NCBI GenBank assembly: GCA_937900965.1
Contig: CALCGJ010000056.1
Location: forward strand, 1 to 61,410
Length of the DNA stretch: 61,410 bases
Direction of reading: 5' to 3'
Source of the DNA: an uncultured Bacteroidota bacterium
Lineage (GTDB): Bacteria; Bacteroidota; Bacteroidia; Bacteroidales; FEN-979
Positions 25,796 to 35,302 of the stretch are shown here, piece after piece. The notes below the pieces were generated by a model that made no database searches, was not told where the DNA came from, and was given only the letters and a program-made list of their open reading frames with translations. Both the position numbers and the translations under genes were made by a program. Each line of letters begins with the position of its first letter. Positions within the stretch are counted from its first letter, which is position 1.

Positions 25796-27757
25796 ATGCG
25801 TTTATATTTCAGTATAGTTTTCCTTTTTTGTCTTGCTTCTTCTTTTGCCCAGGAGATGCTCGTCGGGTTGGAATTCAACCCTGTTGTACAGGATAAGTAT
25901 GAGGAGATGAGCCGGTTCAAAGATATTTCATCCGGTTTGGATACCATACCTATTGTGGTCCCTTTTTTCGATGATTTCAGGGAACCAACAGTTTTTCCCA
26001 GTCCAGAACGCTGGATTGACCATTATGCATTTGTGAATTCCGACATTCCTGTCTTTCCAGTCAATCGCGGTGCAGTCACTCTCGATGCTATCAGCGATTC
26101 AGGGCAAATGTACCCCAATGCAGTCCCGGGACCAACCACTTTCCTGGCTGATCATCTTACTTCCAGATATATTCGTCTCGACAGTATATTCACACCAGTC
26201 TCCAGATCACTCACTCCAGCAGACTCAGTCTATCTTAGTTTCTGGTATCAACCTGAAGGCCGGGGCAAACCACCTCATACTGCTGACTCGCTGAGTCTCC
26301 GGTTCCTGGTCAAACCGGCCTGGGATAGCATCTCTCCAACAGATACTACCCATTTTGAGGAGGTATGGCAAGAGATCTGGAGAACTGAGGGAATGTCGCT
26401 GGACACCTTTTACATCAACAATAACAATCTCTACTTTGTTCAGGTTATGATCCCGATTGTTGACTCTCAATATTTCAAGAATACGTTTCGGTTTCAATTT
26501 TACAACTACGTCAGTTTAGCAAGCTCTTCTGAACCAAGCTGGCAAAGTAATTGTTCTCAATGGAACCTGGATAATATCTACCTTGATATCAACAGGTCAG
26601 AGTCAGACACCCTGAAACCTGAGATCACCTTCATCGAACGGCCTCCTTCTATGCTTAAGAATTATGCTTCAATGCCATTTCCACAGTATACCGATAATCC
26701 TACCAACGAGATGGCCGACACCCTGGATCTCTTTATGAGCAACAGGGATCTTGAAAATCACAATTCAACATATGGCTACTCTATGAAGGATGTGAACGGT
26801 ACCTGGCAAAACAACTACTCAGGAGGAGAATATGTGATGAAGCCCTTTTACAGCTTTGGCTATGTAACCTATGCACCGTTTGCCCACCCTCTTGTGCTGC
26901 AACTCTTCCCAATCAGTACAGCAGACAGCGCCCTATATCTTATCACACACCAGGTGCAATCGATTGACGGATCCATGCTGGGGGATACTATGCACGCATA
27001 TCAGCGATTTTATAATTACTATGCCTATGATGATGGCACCCCGGATGCCGGTTATGGACTAACTCCGGCCGGATCGCTGCTTGCCTACCGGTTTAAACTG
27101 AACAAGACCCCTGACACACTTCGGGCGATTCAATTCTTTTTCAACCAGACTCTGAGCAAAAACAATGTTCAGCTCTTCTATTTGAGAGTATGGAATGATG
27201 CCAATGGAAAACCTGATCAGGTCCTATACGATACCCTGGTTTTTCCAAGGTTTGCCGACAGTCTCAACAAGTTTGTCACGTACCATCTCGATCCGCCGGT
27301 ACGGGTTTCCAATACCTTTTATGTAGGTTGGGAGCAAACCACAGATGACAACCTCAATCTGGGATATGACCGCTACAACAACAGTCGCGATCAGATTCTT
27401 TTTAACGTGTCAGGTGAATGGATCACCAGCGCCTTCAGCGGCTCTCTAATGATACGGCCAATTTTAGGAAAACCCATTCCACTTGGTGTGGCAGAGAATC
27501 ATAAAGAACCTGTGAAGCTAAAGGTATATCCTAATCCGGCTTCAGGGGAGTTTGTTCAAATCGATTTACCGTCAGAACTGGATAGAACAGATATTTATAC
27601 TGTTCGCCTTATCAACTTGTTTAGCCAGGAGGTTATACGTGAACCTTTCTCAGGAAGAGTCAATGTCTCCGGGTGTTCTCCGGGGATCTACATCATTACC
27701 CTGTCAGGCTCCTCCGGCCAGGTAGTTGCAACCGCAAAAGTGGTCGTCAGGAGGTAA
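25796..27757 (+). CDS. Large secreted protein with T9SS sorting domain
   Basis: 653 residues. Signal peptide MRLYFSIVFLFCLASSFAQ; a long beta-rich body with many aromatic residues and a MAM/jelly-roll look (FFDDFRE..., VYLSFWYQPEGRG..., FQFYNYVSL); and a C-terminal T9SS domain (KVYPNPASGEF...SPGIYIITL...KVVVRR). I do not recognise a catalytic motif. It sits between the PASTA gene and rluD on one strand with short gaps (92 and 26 bp), so it may belong to the same unit. Probably a surface protein; function not assigned. Confidence 0.75.
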   Translation: MRLYFSIVFLFCLASSFAQEMLVGLEFNPVVQDKYEEMSRFKDISSGLDTIPIVVPFFDDFREPTVFPSPERWIDHYAFVNSDIPVFPVNRGAVTLDAISDSGQMYPNAVPGPTTFLADHLTSRYIRLDSIFTPVSRSLTPADSVYLSFWYQPEGRGKPPHTADSLSLRFLVKPAWDSISPTDTTHFEEVWQEIWRTEGMSLDTFYINNNNLYFVQVMIPIVDSQYFKNTFRFQFYNYVSLASSSEPSWQSNCSQWNLDNIYLDINRSESDTLKPEITFIERPPSMLKNYASMPFPQYTDNPTNEMADTLDLFMSNRDLENHNSTYGYSMKDVNGTWQNNYSGGEYVMKPFYSFGYVTYAPFAHPLVLQLFPISTADSALYLITHQVQSIDGSMLGDTMHAYQRFYNYYAYDDGTPDAGYGLTPAGSLLAYRFKLNKTPDTLRAIQFFFNQTLSKNNVQLFYLRVWNDANGKPDQVLYDTLVFPRFADSLNKFVTYHLDPPVRVSNTFYVGWEQTTDDNLNLGYDRYNNSRDQILFNVSGEWITSAFSGSLMIRPILGKPIPLGVAENHKEPVKLKVYPNPASGEFVQIDLPSELDRTDIYTVRLINLFSQEVIREPFSGRVNVSGCSPGIYIITLSGSSGQVVATAKVVVRR

Positions 27758-27783
27758 AACTCTCAAAACAGCCAGCTACTGTC

Positions 27784-28839
27784 ATGAATGACCTCAATGA
27801 ACATACGGAAGAATCGGGCGAGTTATATGAGCATTACCGATTTGTGGTAGATGGTGGCCAGAATCCTCTGCGAATCGATAAATATCTGTTCACCAAACTT
27901 GCTGATGCCTCCCGAAACCGAATTCAAAACGCTGCGAAAGCCGGGAATATCCTCGTGAACGACAAGGTGGTAAAGCCAAATCACAAAATCAAACCTCACG
28001 ATATTATCACGATCGTCCTTGCTTATCCTCCAAGGGATACAGAGATCTATCCTGAAGAAATCCCGGTAAACATTGTATATGAAGACAACGACATTCTTGT
28101 TGTCAACAAAGCGGCAGGAATGGTGGTACATCCCGGTCATGGTAATTTCACGGGCACCCTTCTGAACGCATTGGTTTATTATTTTCAGAACTCCCCCGGG
28201 AATAAGGCCATTGAAGCCAAACCGTATCTGGCTCACCGGATAGATAAGGATACAACTGGAATCCTGCTGATTGCAAAAAATGAGATAGCTCAATCAAAAC
28301 TAGCGAAACAGTTCTTCGATCACAGTGTTAACAGGACATACTTAGCCTTGGTATGGGGCGACTTCGGGGATGATGAAGGCACTGTTACAGGGAATATAGG
28401 CCGAAGCCCACGCGACCGTACGGTAATGACTGTTTACGACGATGAAGAGGTAGGCCGGCATGCCGTTACACACTACAGGGTAGTTGAACGGTTTGGGTAT
28501 GTAACCCTGGTGGAATGCCGGCTGGAGACCGGGCGAACTCACCAGATCCGTACCCATTTCAAACATATTGGTCACCCGATTTTCAACGATGCTAAATATG
28601 GTGGAGACAAGATCCTGAAAGGGACAACGTTTACGAAATACAAACAATATATCGAAAATTGCTTCGGCTTGATGCCAAGGCAAGCCCTGCATGCCAAATC
28701 TCTGGGGTTTATCCATCCTTCAACACGGAAACCTTTGTTCTTTGATTCCGGGTTGCCGGAGGATTTTCAGGCGGTAGTGGAGAAGTGGAGGAAATATTCG
28801 GGTTCACCCCTCCCAAACTCCCCTAAAGGGGAGGAATAA
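27784..28839 (+). CDS. rluD: RluD-type 23S rRNA pseudouridine synthase
   Basis: 351 residues from the ATG at 27784; the upstream in-frame reading from 27673 is rejected because it overlaps the T9SS gene. An S4 RNA-binding domain covers about 25-85, and the catalytic motif is HRIDKDTTG with Asp154. KTGRTHQIR-like ETGRTHQIRTHF is also present. The enzyme family isomerises uridines in 23S rRNA helix 69; the site used here is not proven. The last ten residues (PLPNSPKGEE) and the stop are coded by a palindromic repeat. Confidence 0.92.
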   Translation: MNDLNEHTEESGELYEHYRFVVDGGQNPLRIDKYLFTKLADASRNRIQNAAKAGNILVNDKVVKPNHKIKPHDIITIVLAYPPRDTEIYPEEIPVNIVYEDNDILVVNKAAGMVVHPGHGNFTGTLLNALVYYFQNSPGNKAIEAKPYLAHRIDKDTTGILLIAKNEIAQSKLAKQFFDHSVNRTYLALVWGDFGDDEGTVTGNIGRSPRDRTVMTVYDDEEVGRHAVTHYRVVERFGYVTLVECRLETGRTHQIRTHFKHIGHPIFNDAKYGGDKILKGTTFTKYKQYIENCFGLMPRQALHAKSLGFIHPSTRKPLFFDSGLPEDFQAVVEKWRKYSGSPLPNSPKGEE

Positions 28840-28910
28840 GTCCCCTTTAGGGGAGTTAGGGGCGAGTCAGAAGGAAAGGAAGAGGGACGAGGGACGAGGG
28901 ACGAAGGATG
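28805..28910. repeat. CCCCTAAAGGGG-type element (copy 3) plus heptamers GAGGGACG type
   Basis: ACCCCTCCCAAACTCCCCTA, AAGGGGAGGAATAAGTCCCC and TTTAGGGGAGTTAGGGG make two hairpins at 28805-28862; the rluD stop is at 28837-28839. Heptamers AGGGACG (three) and AAGGATG follow at 28883-28910, related to those at 2224-2265. Confidence 0.88.
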
Positions 28911-28933
28911 AAACAATCCTGGAACATGCAAGA

Positions 28934-29686
28934 ATGAAAAAGCTGGGGACATATCTAATTTCGGTTTATTTCTGGATCGAGATGTTCGGGAGTTCTGCGA
29001 TCTTGTTTCCGGTAGCAGTTCTGATCTGGCTGGTTACCATGCCTTTCGATAGCAGACGATATTATTTGCACCAGTTCTCATGCACTTGGTCCAACCTGGC
29101 TTTCTGGTTAAACCCGTTATGGCGCTTAACCGTTTCCGGTAAGGATAAGATCGATAAAAAAGGGACTTATGTGATTGTCTCAAACCATCAGTCGGGGGCA
29201 GATATCCTGGTACTTTTCACCCTTCGACTGCATTTCAAATGGGTAGCAAAACGAATCCTTTTCTTTACCCCCTTTCTTGGATGGAACATGGCCATGAACC
29301 GTTACATTGCACTTCGAAGAGGGAAGAAATCGAGTATGCACCGGATGATGGAGAAGTCAAAGGAAGGATTGTTGCAAGGCAATTCTATGATGATCTTTCC
29401 TGAAGGGACCCGGTCTAAGGATGGACAACTGCAACCCTTCAGGAGTGGAGCATTCCACCTGGCTCTAAACGCTCAAATCCCAATTCTGCCAATCGTCATC
29501 AAAGGTACATCTAAAGCCATCCGCAAAGGGGGATTCCTGATCTCAAAACAGCATGATCTGAGGGTGGTGATTCTTGATCCGATCCCTTATAACTCGTTCA
29601 AAGATATGGAACCGAAACAGCTTGCGGAAATTGTACATAATCGAATTGAGGATGAACTAACCTCAGCCCCAGAAACCCTTTCCTGA
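28934..29686 (+). CDS. plsC: 1-acyl-sn-glycerol-3-phosphate acyltransferase
   Basis: 250 residues. An N-terminal hydrophobic segment (about 10-36) anchors it to the inner membrane. The acyltransferase motif HX4D is His85-QSGA-Asp90, and the phosphate-binding motif is FPEGTRS (155-161). It adds the second acyl chain to make phosphatidic acid. The C-terminal residues TSAPETLS and the stop are coded by the first of three copies of a repeat. Confidence 0.93.
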   Translation: MKKLGTYLISVYFWIEMFGSSAILFPVAVLIWLVTMPFDSRRYYLHQFSCTWSNLAFWLNPLWRLTVSGKDKIDKKGTYVIVSNHQSGADILVLFTLRLHFKWVAKRILFFTPFLGWNMAMNRYIALRRGKKSSMHRMMEKSKEGLLQGNSMMIFPEGTRSKDGQLQPFRSGAFHLALNAQIPILPIVIKGTSKAIRKGGFLISKQHDLRVVILDPIPYNSFKDMEPKQLAEIVHNRIEDELTSAPETLS

Positions 29687-29770
29687 AGAAACTACCTCAC
29701 CCCCGACACCCTTTCCTGAAGGATCAAAATCACCTCACCCCCTAACCCCCTCTCCTGAAGGAGATGGGGG
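29660..29770. repeat. Three copies of a CCTCACCCCC...TTTCCTGAAG unit
   Basis: Copies at about 29660-29688, 29694-29722 and 29732-29764, all read on the plus strand. Each ends in CCTGAAG; the first supplies the plsC stop (TGA). The third has a hairpin CTCCTGAAGGAG. The mqnE stop is 4 bp past the array. Confidence 0.85.
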
Positions 29771-29773
29771 ATA

Positions 29774-30892
29774 TTAAAGATGATTGTAAAGCGAATCGCG
29801 CTCAATGGGTTCCCGTTTTGCCTCCCGGATGAATTCCTGCATTTCAGAAACAGTAAATACCGGGTTCTGGTCTTCGGCACCAGCCAGGGAGTAAATCTTT
29901 GTGGAGTCGTTGATGGTACCATCCATGTCATCCACTCCAAATGAGAGGGAAATGCGGGCGTTTTGTTTCCCGATGGCCGGCCAGTAAGCTTTCAGATGTC
30001 GGATGTTATCCAGGTAAATCCGCGATACAGCATAGTTCCGCATATCCTCTGTGATCGCTACTTCTGAAAGCCCTTCCATCTCGTTATTCCAGTTCTTGAA
30101 CTTCAGAGGGATAAAGGCATTGAACCCATTTGTCAGGTCCTGTAGTTGCCGCAATCTCTCCATATGGTCGATTCGGTGAGTAAAGGTCTCAACGTGACCG
30201 TAAAGCATAGTTGCATTTGAGGAGATCCCAAGCTGGTGAGCAGTTTCATGAATTTCCAGCCAGGTGTCAGAAGAGGATTTCATGCCGGCGATATCCCTGC
30301 GAATCGTCTCCTCGAAGATCTCAGCTCCCCCTCCCGGGATGGACCCCAGTCCACACTCTTTCAGATAGATCAATCCGTTTTCAAAAGAGAGCTTCGCTTT
30401 GGTGATCATGTAGTCTAACTCAACTGCAGAGTAAGCTTTGATATGTAACGTTGGCCTGAGCTCTCTGATTGCTTTCAGAATCTCTCCATAGTAGTACAGA
30501 TCACGGCCCGGATGTACAGCTCCGGTGATGTGGAGTTCCTGGACGTCGGTTGCCTGGCTATTGACTTTCTGAAGGATCTGCTCCAGTGAAAGCTCCCATT
30601 GTTCTTCGCTGAAATGGTGTGAGAAAGAGCAGAAACGACATTTGTTCACACAAATATTTGTAGGCTCAATGTGAAAATTCCGGATGAAAAAAACCTGGTT
30701 GCCGTTATGCCGTTGCCTGACGACCTCAGCCACCATACCCAGCCATCCAAGTTCCCCGTGTTCATATAGCCAAAGACCCTCTTCGGGCGTCAATCGGGAG
30801 TTTGACATCACTTTACCGACAATGATCCTGGATTCCCGGGAGGAATTTGATGTTAGAAGATGTTCGTTATTCAATGTTGAGTCTTTTTTCAA
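29774..30892 (-). CDS. mqnE: Aminofutalosine synthase (radical SAM)
   Basis: 372 residues. The radical-SAM cluster motif is Cys81-x3-Cys85-x2-Cys88 (CVNKCRFC), preceded by FFIRNFHIEPTNI and followed by the FSHHF stretch. ELHITGAVHPG and GLGSIPGGGAEIF are features of the MqnE/MqnC group. It joins 3-(1-carboxyvinyloxy)benzoate to SAM's adenosyl part to give aminofutalosine. The start overlaps the stop of the upstream S1 protease by four bases (ATGA), so the two are translationally coupled. MqnC is the closest alternative, but the order of motifs and the length favour MqnE. Confidence 0.9.
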   Translation of the reverse strand: MKKDSTLNNEHLLTSNSSRESRIIVGKVMSNSRLTPEEGLWLYEHGELGWLGMVAEVVRQRHNGNQVFFIRNFHIEPTNICVNKCRFCSFSHHFSEEQWELSLEQILQKVNSQATDVQELHITGAVHPGRDLYYYGEILKAIRELRPTLHIKAYSAVELDYMITKAKLSFENGLIYLKECGLGSIPGGGAEIFEETIRRDIAGMKSSSDTWLEIHETAHQLGISSNATMLYGHVETFTHRIDHMERLRQLQDLTNGFNAFIPLKFKNWNNEMEGLSEVAITEDMRNYAVSRIYLDNIRHLKAYWPAIGKQNARISLSFGVDDMDGTINDSTKIYSLAGAEDQNPVFTVSEMQEFIREAKREPIERDSLYNHL

Positions 30893-32730
30893 AGCTTGAT
30901 GATTCTACCCGTAATAACCTGCTCATCTAAAGAGATTCTAAGCAGGTAAAAGCCACCAGGAAGAGTTGAGGTATCAAGCGTAATCTGATTGGTCCCATTA
31001 CCTTGTTTGACTACCGTCATGACTGGCCTTCCCCATGAATCCAAAAGGGTGATATAGACAAGATCCTGGTTCAAAAAGATGATGGATTTCAGGTGCAGGA
31101 TGTCTGATGCCGGGTTCGGATAAATCTTCAATTCGGTGGGACCTATTTCGGCTTCAGGGATATTCAACGAGATTCCGTCAAGTACCATCACACCAGTGTT
31201 GTCGGGATCAATCCAATAATCAAGTCGCCTTGATGAATCTGCACCATTCAGGTCCCAGGAATAGCTAAACTTTCCGTAGTAATCAGGTTGATCAAGGAAA
31301 CTTGAATCACATGAGGCATCTCCACCGGTCAGAGCACCAACGATCCTCCTGGCCGGGTCAAAGAGCGGGGATCCGGAGGAGCCTCCTTCAGTCACCCCGT
31401 GACCACTGACGGTTTCTGCCCAAACCATCTCCCAGTGTGTCATCACCGGACCTCCAATCCAGCTTGAAGGAACCAGTGGAGTAATATAGGTTGATATTTT
31501 CTTGATATCTCCATCGGGATGATGAATGCCAACCCCATTCGGACTGGAGACATCCGCCCGATTCCAACCGTTGAACCATACATCAAAGGTATCGGGAACT
31601 GTTTGGTTTAATAACAGCAACAAGAAATCGGATCCACCAACGAATACATTTCCGCTGGCAGCTTTCACCACAGCTCCTGTCAGGGATCTGAAAACCGGGG
31701 CGAAAGGTGGATCCTCACAGGTGGGTGACTGGAATCCGAAATAAAAGATCCATTGGTTGATATCCTGCGGGGTTGCTCCTGTAACACAATGATCTGCTGT
31801 TAAGAAATAGGGCGATTTATCCTGCCGTGTATTGTTCAGCAGAGAGCCGGAACACCAGTAGGTGCCTCCATTCTTCTTCACACCGATCCGGGCAATCCCT
31901 TTTTGTTGATCCAGCCAGAGATTGCCTTCAGGACAGTGAACATTCACCTCACATGGGCCTGAAGTACCAAATCCAATTCTGTCAACTGCCTCAGGAACAC
32001 CACGATAGGCATAGGCAATTTCAGATATATGCAGCACCGGAAAACCAGATGTCTGTACAGGCTGGTTATATTCCAGTGTAATTTGATCACCAGGGATCAA
32101 AGCGGTAGAGAATAGCTCTGCCGTGTTATTGTTTAATTCCGTAAACGCTCCCAGCACCCTGGATTTATCACGATTGTATATAAAAAGCCGGCCTCCGGCA
32201 GGTATCTTAAACCTGTCAAAATAGAGGGTAATAGCTTTGGCCCCGGGGGCCTGAATTGTACAAAGCCAAAGACGATCGCCGGAGGGAAGTTTTTTCAAGG
32301 ATCCGCAATTCGGGATCCGCGATTCGGGATACGTGATATGGGATGCCGGATGCCGTTGCCGCGTCGCTCCTGCTTCTCCCGAGTACTCGGGATCGCAGCT
32401 TCGGCTCCTCGCAATGACATTAGTGCCCATTAACTGCTCACTGCTGGCTGCCAACTGCTCACTGATCCCCACGTCCACTTGCAGGTTGACAGCAAACCGG
32501 TATGGGACAGGATGCAGAAGATCCTCTTCGGCCACCGCATCCAAATCGGGAGGCGTCAGAATTAAATCAACGGAAAGAGGTTGACCGGATTTCAGATTAA
32601 AACTCCACGGAGTTCCTCCCCGGTTCAACTGCGCGGAAGAAATTACAGGCTCCATGAGACATACCATGAGCATCAACATCCCGGCGAAGACATGTTTCAT
32701 GCAGATCAGTATATCCCTGGTCTTATTCAA
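30889..32730 (-). CDS. Secreted trypsin-like (lysyl endopeptidase-like) serine protease, T9SS cargo
   Basis: 613 residues, or 603 from MKHVFAG. Signal peptide, a pro-region (about 35-255), then an S1-fold protease with His314 (LTADHCV), Asp368 (GGSDFLLLLL) and Ser452 (VTEGGSSGSPLF), the pattern seen in lysyl endopeptidase. The T9SS domain is at the end (KIYPNPASD...GGFYLLRI...GRIIKL). Residues about 90-144 of the pro-region are coded by repeats read in frame, giving a low-complexity loop. It overlaps the C10 protease gene by 8 bp and mqnE by 4 bp. Cleavage after lysine is a family-based guess. Confidence 0.85.
   Translation of the reverse strand: MNKTRDILICMKHVFAGMLMLMVCLMEPVISSAQLNRGGTPWSFNLKSGQPLSVDLILTPPDLDAVAEEDLLHPVPYRFAVNLQVDVGISEQLAASSEQLMGTNVIARSRSCDPEYSGEAGATRQRHPASHITYPESRIPNCGSLKKLPSGDRLWLCTIQAPGAKAITLYFDRFKIPAGGRLFIYNRDKSRVLGAFTELNNNTAELFSTALIPGDQITLEYNQPVQTSGFPVLHISEIAYAYRGVPEAVDRIGFGTSGPCEVNVHCPEGNLWLDQQKGIARIGVKKNGGTYWCSGSLLNNTRQDKSPYFLTADHCVTGATPQDINQWIFYFGFQSPTCEDPPFAPVFRSLTGAVVKAASGNVFVGGSDFLLLLLNQTVPDTFDVWFNGWNRADVSSPNGVGIHHPDGDIKKISTYITPLVPSSWIGGPVMTHWEMVWAETVSGHGVTEGGSSGSPLFDPARRIVGALTGGDASCDSSFLDQPDYYGKFSYSWDLNGADSSRRLDYWIDPDNTGVMVLDGISLNIPEAEIGPTELKIYPNPASDILHLKSIIFLNQDLVYITLLDSWGRPVMTVVKQGNGTNQITLDTSTLPGGFYLLRISLDEQVITGRIIKL
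32298..32462. repeat. Composite repeat inside the S1 protease gene
   Basis: It contains heptamers of CATCCGG/GATCCCG type, a GCGAGGAGC...GACGCGGCAA element, and inside that the 28-bp module (32370-32397) also found at 23925-23952, then GTGAGCAGTT-type units. All of it is in frame. Confidence 0.85.
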
Positions 32731-35284
32731 TTATTGTAACTTTTTTTACAATCGTTTCTGATTCCCAGGTTATGACCAGATAATAGAGCCCGGGACGAAA
32801 CCCACTTGTAGAAATCATTGTCCCGTTTCCGCTGGAATATTCAGCATGCAGAGTTTGACCCATAGTGTTAACCATTCGGATCTCCATATCCCCGGTGTGA
32901 CCTCCTGCGAAGTTCACAAAAACTTTATCCCTGGCAGGATTAGGGAATACTGTAACAGACCTGCTCTCTTTCTCGTCTTCAATCCCTACGTTCCCGCTAA
33001 TCTCAATATCGTCGATCATGAAGATGAAGATGTCGTTGGAGACACACTGGATCCCTACATAGGCTGCCTGGTTAGCGAATGCGCCAAGGCTGAACGTTTT
33101 TTCAGTCCATATCGCGGGAGCCGTTTCAGCCCCTCCATTATTGACAATGATAAAATCGTTGGGGTTGACCCCTGTTGTGGAGACACCTATATTAAACTCT
33201 TCCAGACCGTACTCGTCAGAGTAAGATTGCACCCATAAGGAGATGGCTGGATTACTCCCAAACTGCATCTGGGGCGAGATCAGCCATTTGTTATTTGGAT
33301 TGTTGGGAGGGTAAGAAGAAAAACATGCCCCCAGTTTTGACCCTGAATGAGCTGCCATATTTGTGAGTGGTGGGGTGGTTTGTTCCGGATTAAAACAGAT
33401 ATATGAAAAGGTCTCTCCACTGTGAGGGAAACCGATGTTCTCTATGTTATATGTGTTACCGCCATTTACATCTTCTACTGTCCATGGAGCGAAATTTGTT
33501 GTAAAATCAGCCAACCCTTCAAAATCCAGGGTCATATAGGATGGCAATCCTCCCTGTCCCTCCGGTTTTACCTCCAGATCGTCGATCATGAAGATAAAGG
33601 CATCATTCGAAACACATTGAATTGCTAAATAAACTTCCTGGTTGTCGTATGCAGAGAGGTCATACGTTTGTTTTGTCCATTGGGTTGGCGCTTCCATGTA
33701 TATTCCCGGAGAGATAATGGTAAAACTCCCGGGATCGTTTGTGGTGGTAGAGATCCCAACTTTATAGCGTTCCAGCCCAAATTCTTCAGTATATGACTTG
33801 ACCCAGAAGGAGAACTCACCACCTGTCAGAAGCTGAATCTTAGGGGAGATAAACCAATCGTTATTCGGAGGATTGACTGCAGAGAAACAGGCGCCGAAAT
33901 GATTTCCCGTATGTGGCTGTATATTCGGGTCAGCATTCATCGGAGGGCTGACCTGGGTCGGATTAAAACAAATAAACGCCATTTGCTCGCCTGAATGCTG
34001 GAAGGTGTGATTGGTTATCTGGTAGGTCAGGCTGCCGTCCACATCATCCGCAGTCCAGGAATCGAAGGTTAGAGAGAAAGCCGGGATGCCTTCAAAATCC
34101 ATCGTGACATCACCTGGCGGAGGTGGGATCTGATTAGGGATGATATTAAATATTGCCCCCTGATTGTCGTTAAAAGTGTTCGTGCCAGGTGTCAGATCGT
34201 TTGTGTAAAAATAGCCATCCAGGTAGCCTCCCCATCCCCAGTTGAAGTGCAGGAAATCGGCCCCCTGGTAACCGTCACATACAAAGAAATGGCCGCTCTC
34301 GCCATTATCATTTCCATAGTAAATCAATGGACGTCCGTTATCCAGTTCTCCGGCCAACAGCGAGGTCCAGTTGGCGGGGGTGAAGGATGCTTTCCATTTC
34401 CAGTTGATCGAGGAGTTGTAATCGAAGTATGTGCTAAAAGCCACATCTATAGCAGAGGCATAGGAGGAGGATATGGCAGGACCAAAATTCATATCCTGAG
34501 AAACTCCGCAATCGTATATCAGTTGGGAAACTTGCTGGTTCTGTGAAGTAAGCTCCGTTGGCATGGCACTATACTGATAGGTAGCCGCTGCAAAATTGGC
34601 AGATAAATTTCCGTATACAGGATGGAAATAAGAGTGAGAACCAACCCCGTGTAAAGGAGATCCCCAGAACTTAATGATCTGAGCCATGGCTGTGGCACCG
34701 CATCCTGTGAGTGCATGGAAACAAGAGTTGACGGCACTGGCATCATCCGGACAATCCTCGTTGTAGAAACACCCCTGATCCCAGGTGGTTTGAACCATTG
34801 GCTCAACTCCTGAGAAATGTTTTGTTCTTATGTAGGCCGGGTCGGATAAAATCGCCCATGACTCTTTAATTTCCTGTGATGCCGCAAGATCCTGATCCAA
34901 CACATACAGGATCTGCTCTTTCATATGGTTCATGAACCATTCAAAGGCTGGTGCCGGTGCTCTGTAAGGAGAGTATTCACCTGAGAAAGCATAGGCCAGA
35001 AGAGGTGTAATCCGGTCATCAGCAGAAACAACAATGAATCCGTGCTCAGTATTCACATTGAAGATGTAAAAGAGAAGTTCTCCATTCTCCAACACCTCAA
35101 ACGGTTCGCTAATAGAAGCATTTACATCCCCTTTTGCTGTCATTGGCAACCGTTCCAGGTATGCGTTCATGGCAACCTTGCGGGCTTGTTGTTGCGGGAC
35201 CTTCCCGGCCATACATACCAATCCGGCTAAAAGGAAAAGCAGTCCGGCAAAAAGAGATGTTTTTGTTCTCATGGCATTTGCCAT
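32723..35284 (-). CDS. Secreted C10 (streptopain-like) cysteine protease, T9SS cargo
   Basis: 853 residues. Signal peptide, a pro-domain (about 30-165), then a C10 protease with Cys195 in LTGCGATAMAQIIKFW and His332 in GHFFVCDGYQG, followed by HFNWGWGG. Two homologous domains of about 160 residues follow (each starting DFEGx and containing HSGExxxYICFNP), the jelly-roll or choice-of-anchor type found in gingipain-like adhesins. The C-terminus is a T9SS domain (VFPNPARDK...GLYYLVI...KVTIIE). It is 18 bp after the MFS gene and overlaps the S1 protease gene. The two adhesion domains suggest substrate attachment. Confidence 0.88.
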   Translation of the reverse strand: MANAMRTKTSLFAGLLFLLAGLVCMAGKVPQQQARKVAMNAYLERLPMTAKGDVNASISEPFEVLENGELLFYIFNVNTEHGFIVVSADDRITPLLAYAFSGEYSPYRAPAPAFEWFMNHMKEQILYVLDQDLAASQEIKESWAILSDPAYIRTKHFSGVEPMVQTTWDQGCFYNEDCPDDASAVNSCFHALTGCGATAMAQIIKFWGSPLHGVGSHSYFHPVYGNLSANFAAATYQYSAMPTELTSQNQQVSQLIYDCGVSQDMNFGPAISSSYASAIDVAFSTYFDYNSSINWKWKASFTPANWTSLLAGELDNGRPLIYYGNDNGESGHFFVCDGYQGADFLHFNWGWGGYLDGYFYTNDLTPGTNTFNDNQGAIFNIIPNQIPPPPGDVTMDFEGIPAFSLTFDSWTADDVDGSLTYQITNHTFQHSGEQMAFICFNPTQVSPPMNADPNIQPHTGNHFGACFSAVNPPNNDWFISPKIQLLTGGEFSFWVKSYTEEFGLERYKVGISTTTNDPGSFTIISPGIYMEAPTQWTKQTYDLSAYDNQEVYLAIQCVSNDAFIFMIDDLEVKPEGQGGLPSYMTLDFEGLADFTTNFAPWTVEDVNGGNTYNIENIGFPHSGETFSYICFNPEQTTPPLTNMAAHSGSKLGACFSSYPPNNPNNKWLISPQMQFGSNPAISLWVQSYSDEYGLEEFNIGVSTTGVNPNDFIIVNNGGAETAPAIWTEKTFSLGAFANQAAYVGIQCVSNDIFIFMIDDIEISGNVGIEDEKESRSVTVFPNPARDKVFVNFAGGHTGDMEIRMVNTMGQTLHAEYSSGNGTMISTSGFRPGLYYLVITWESETIVKKVTIIE

Positions 35285-35302
35285 TGGGTTGAATATGTAA
35301 AA

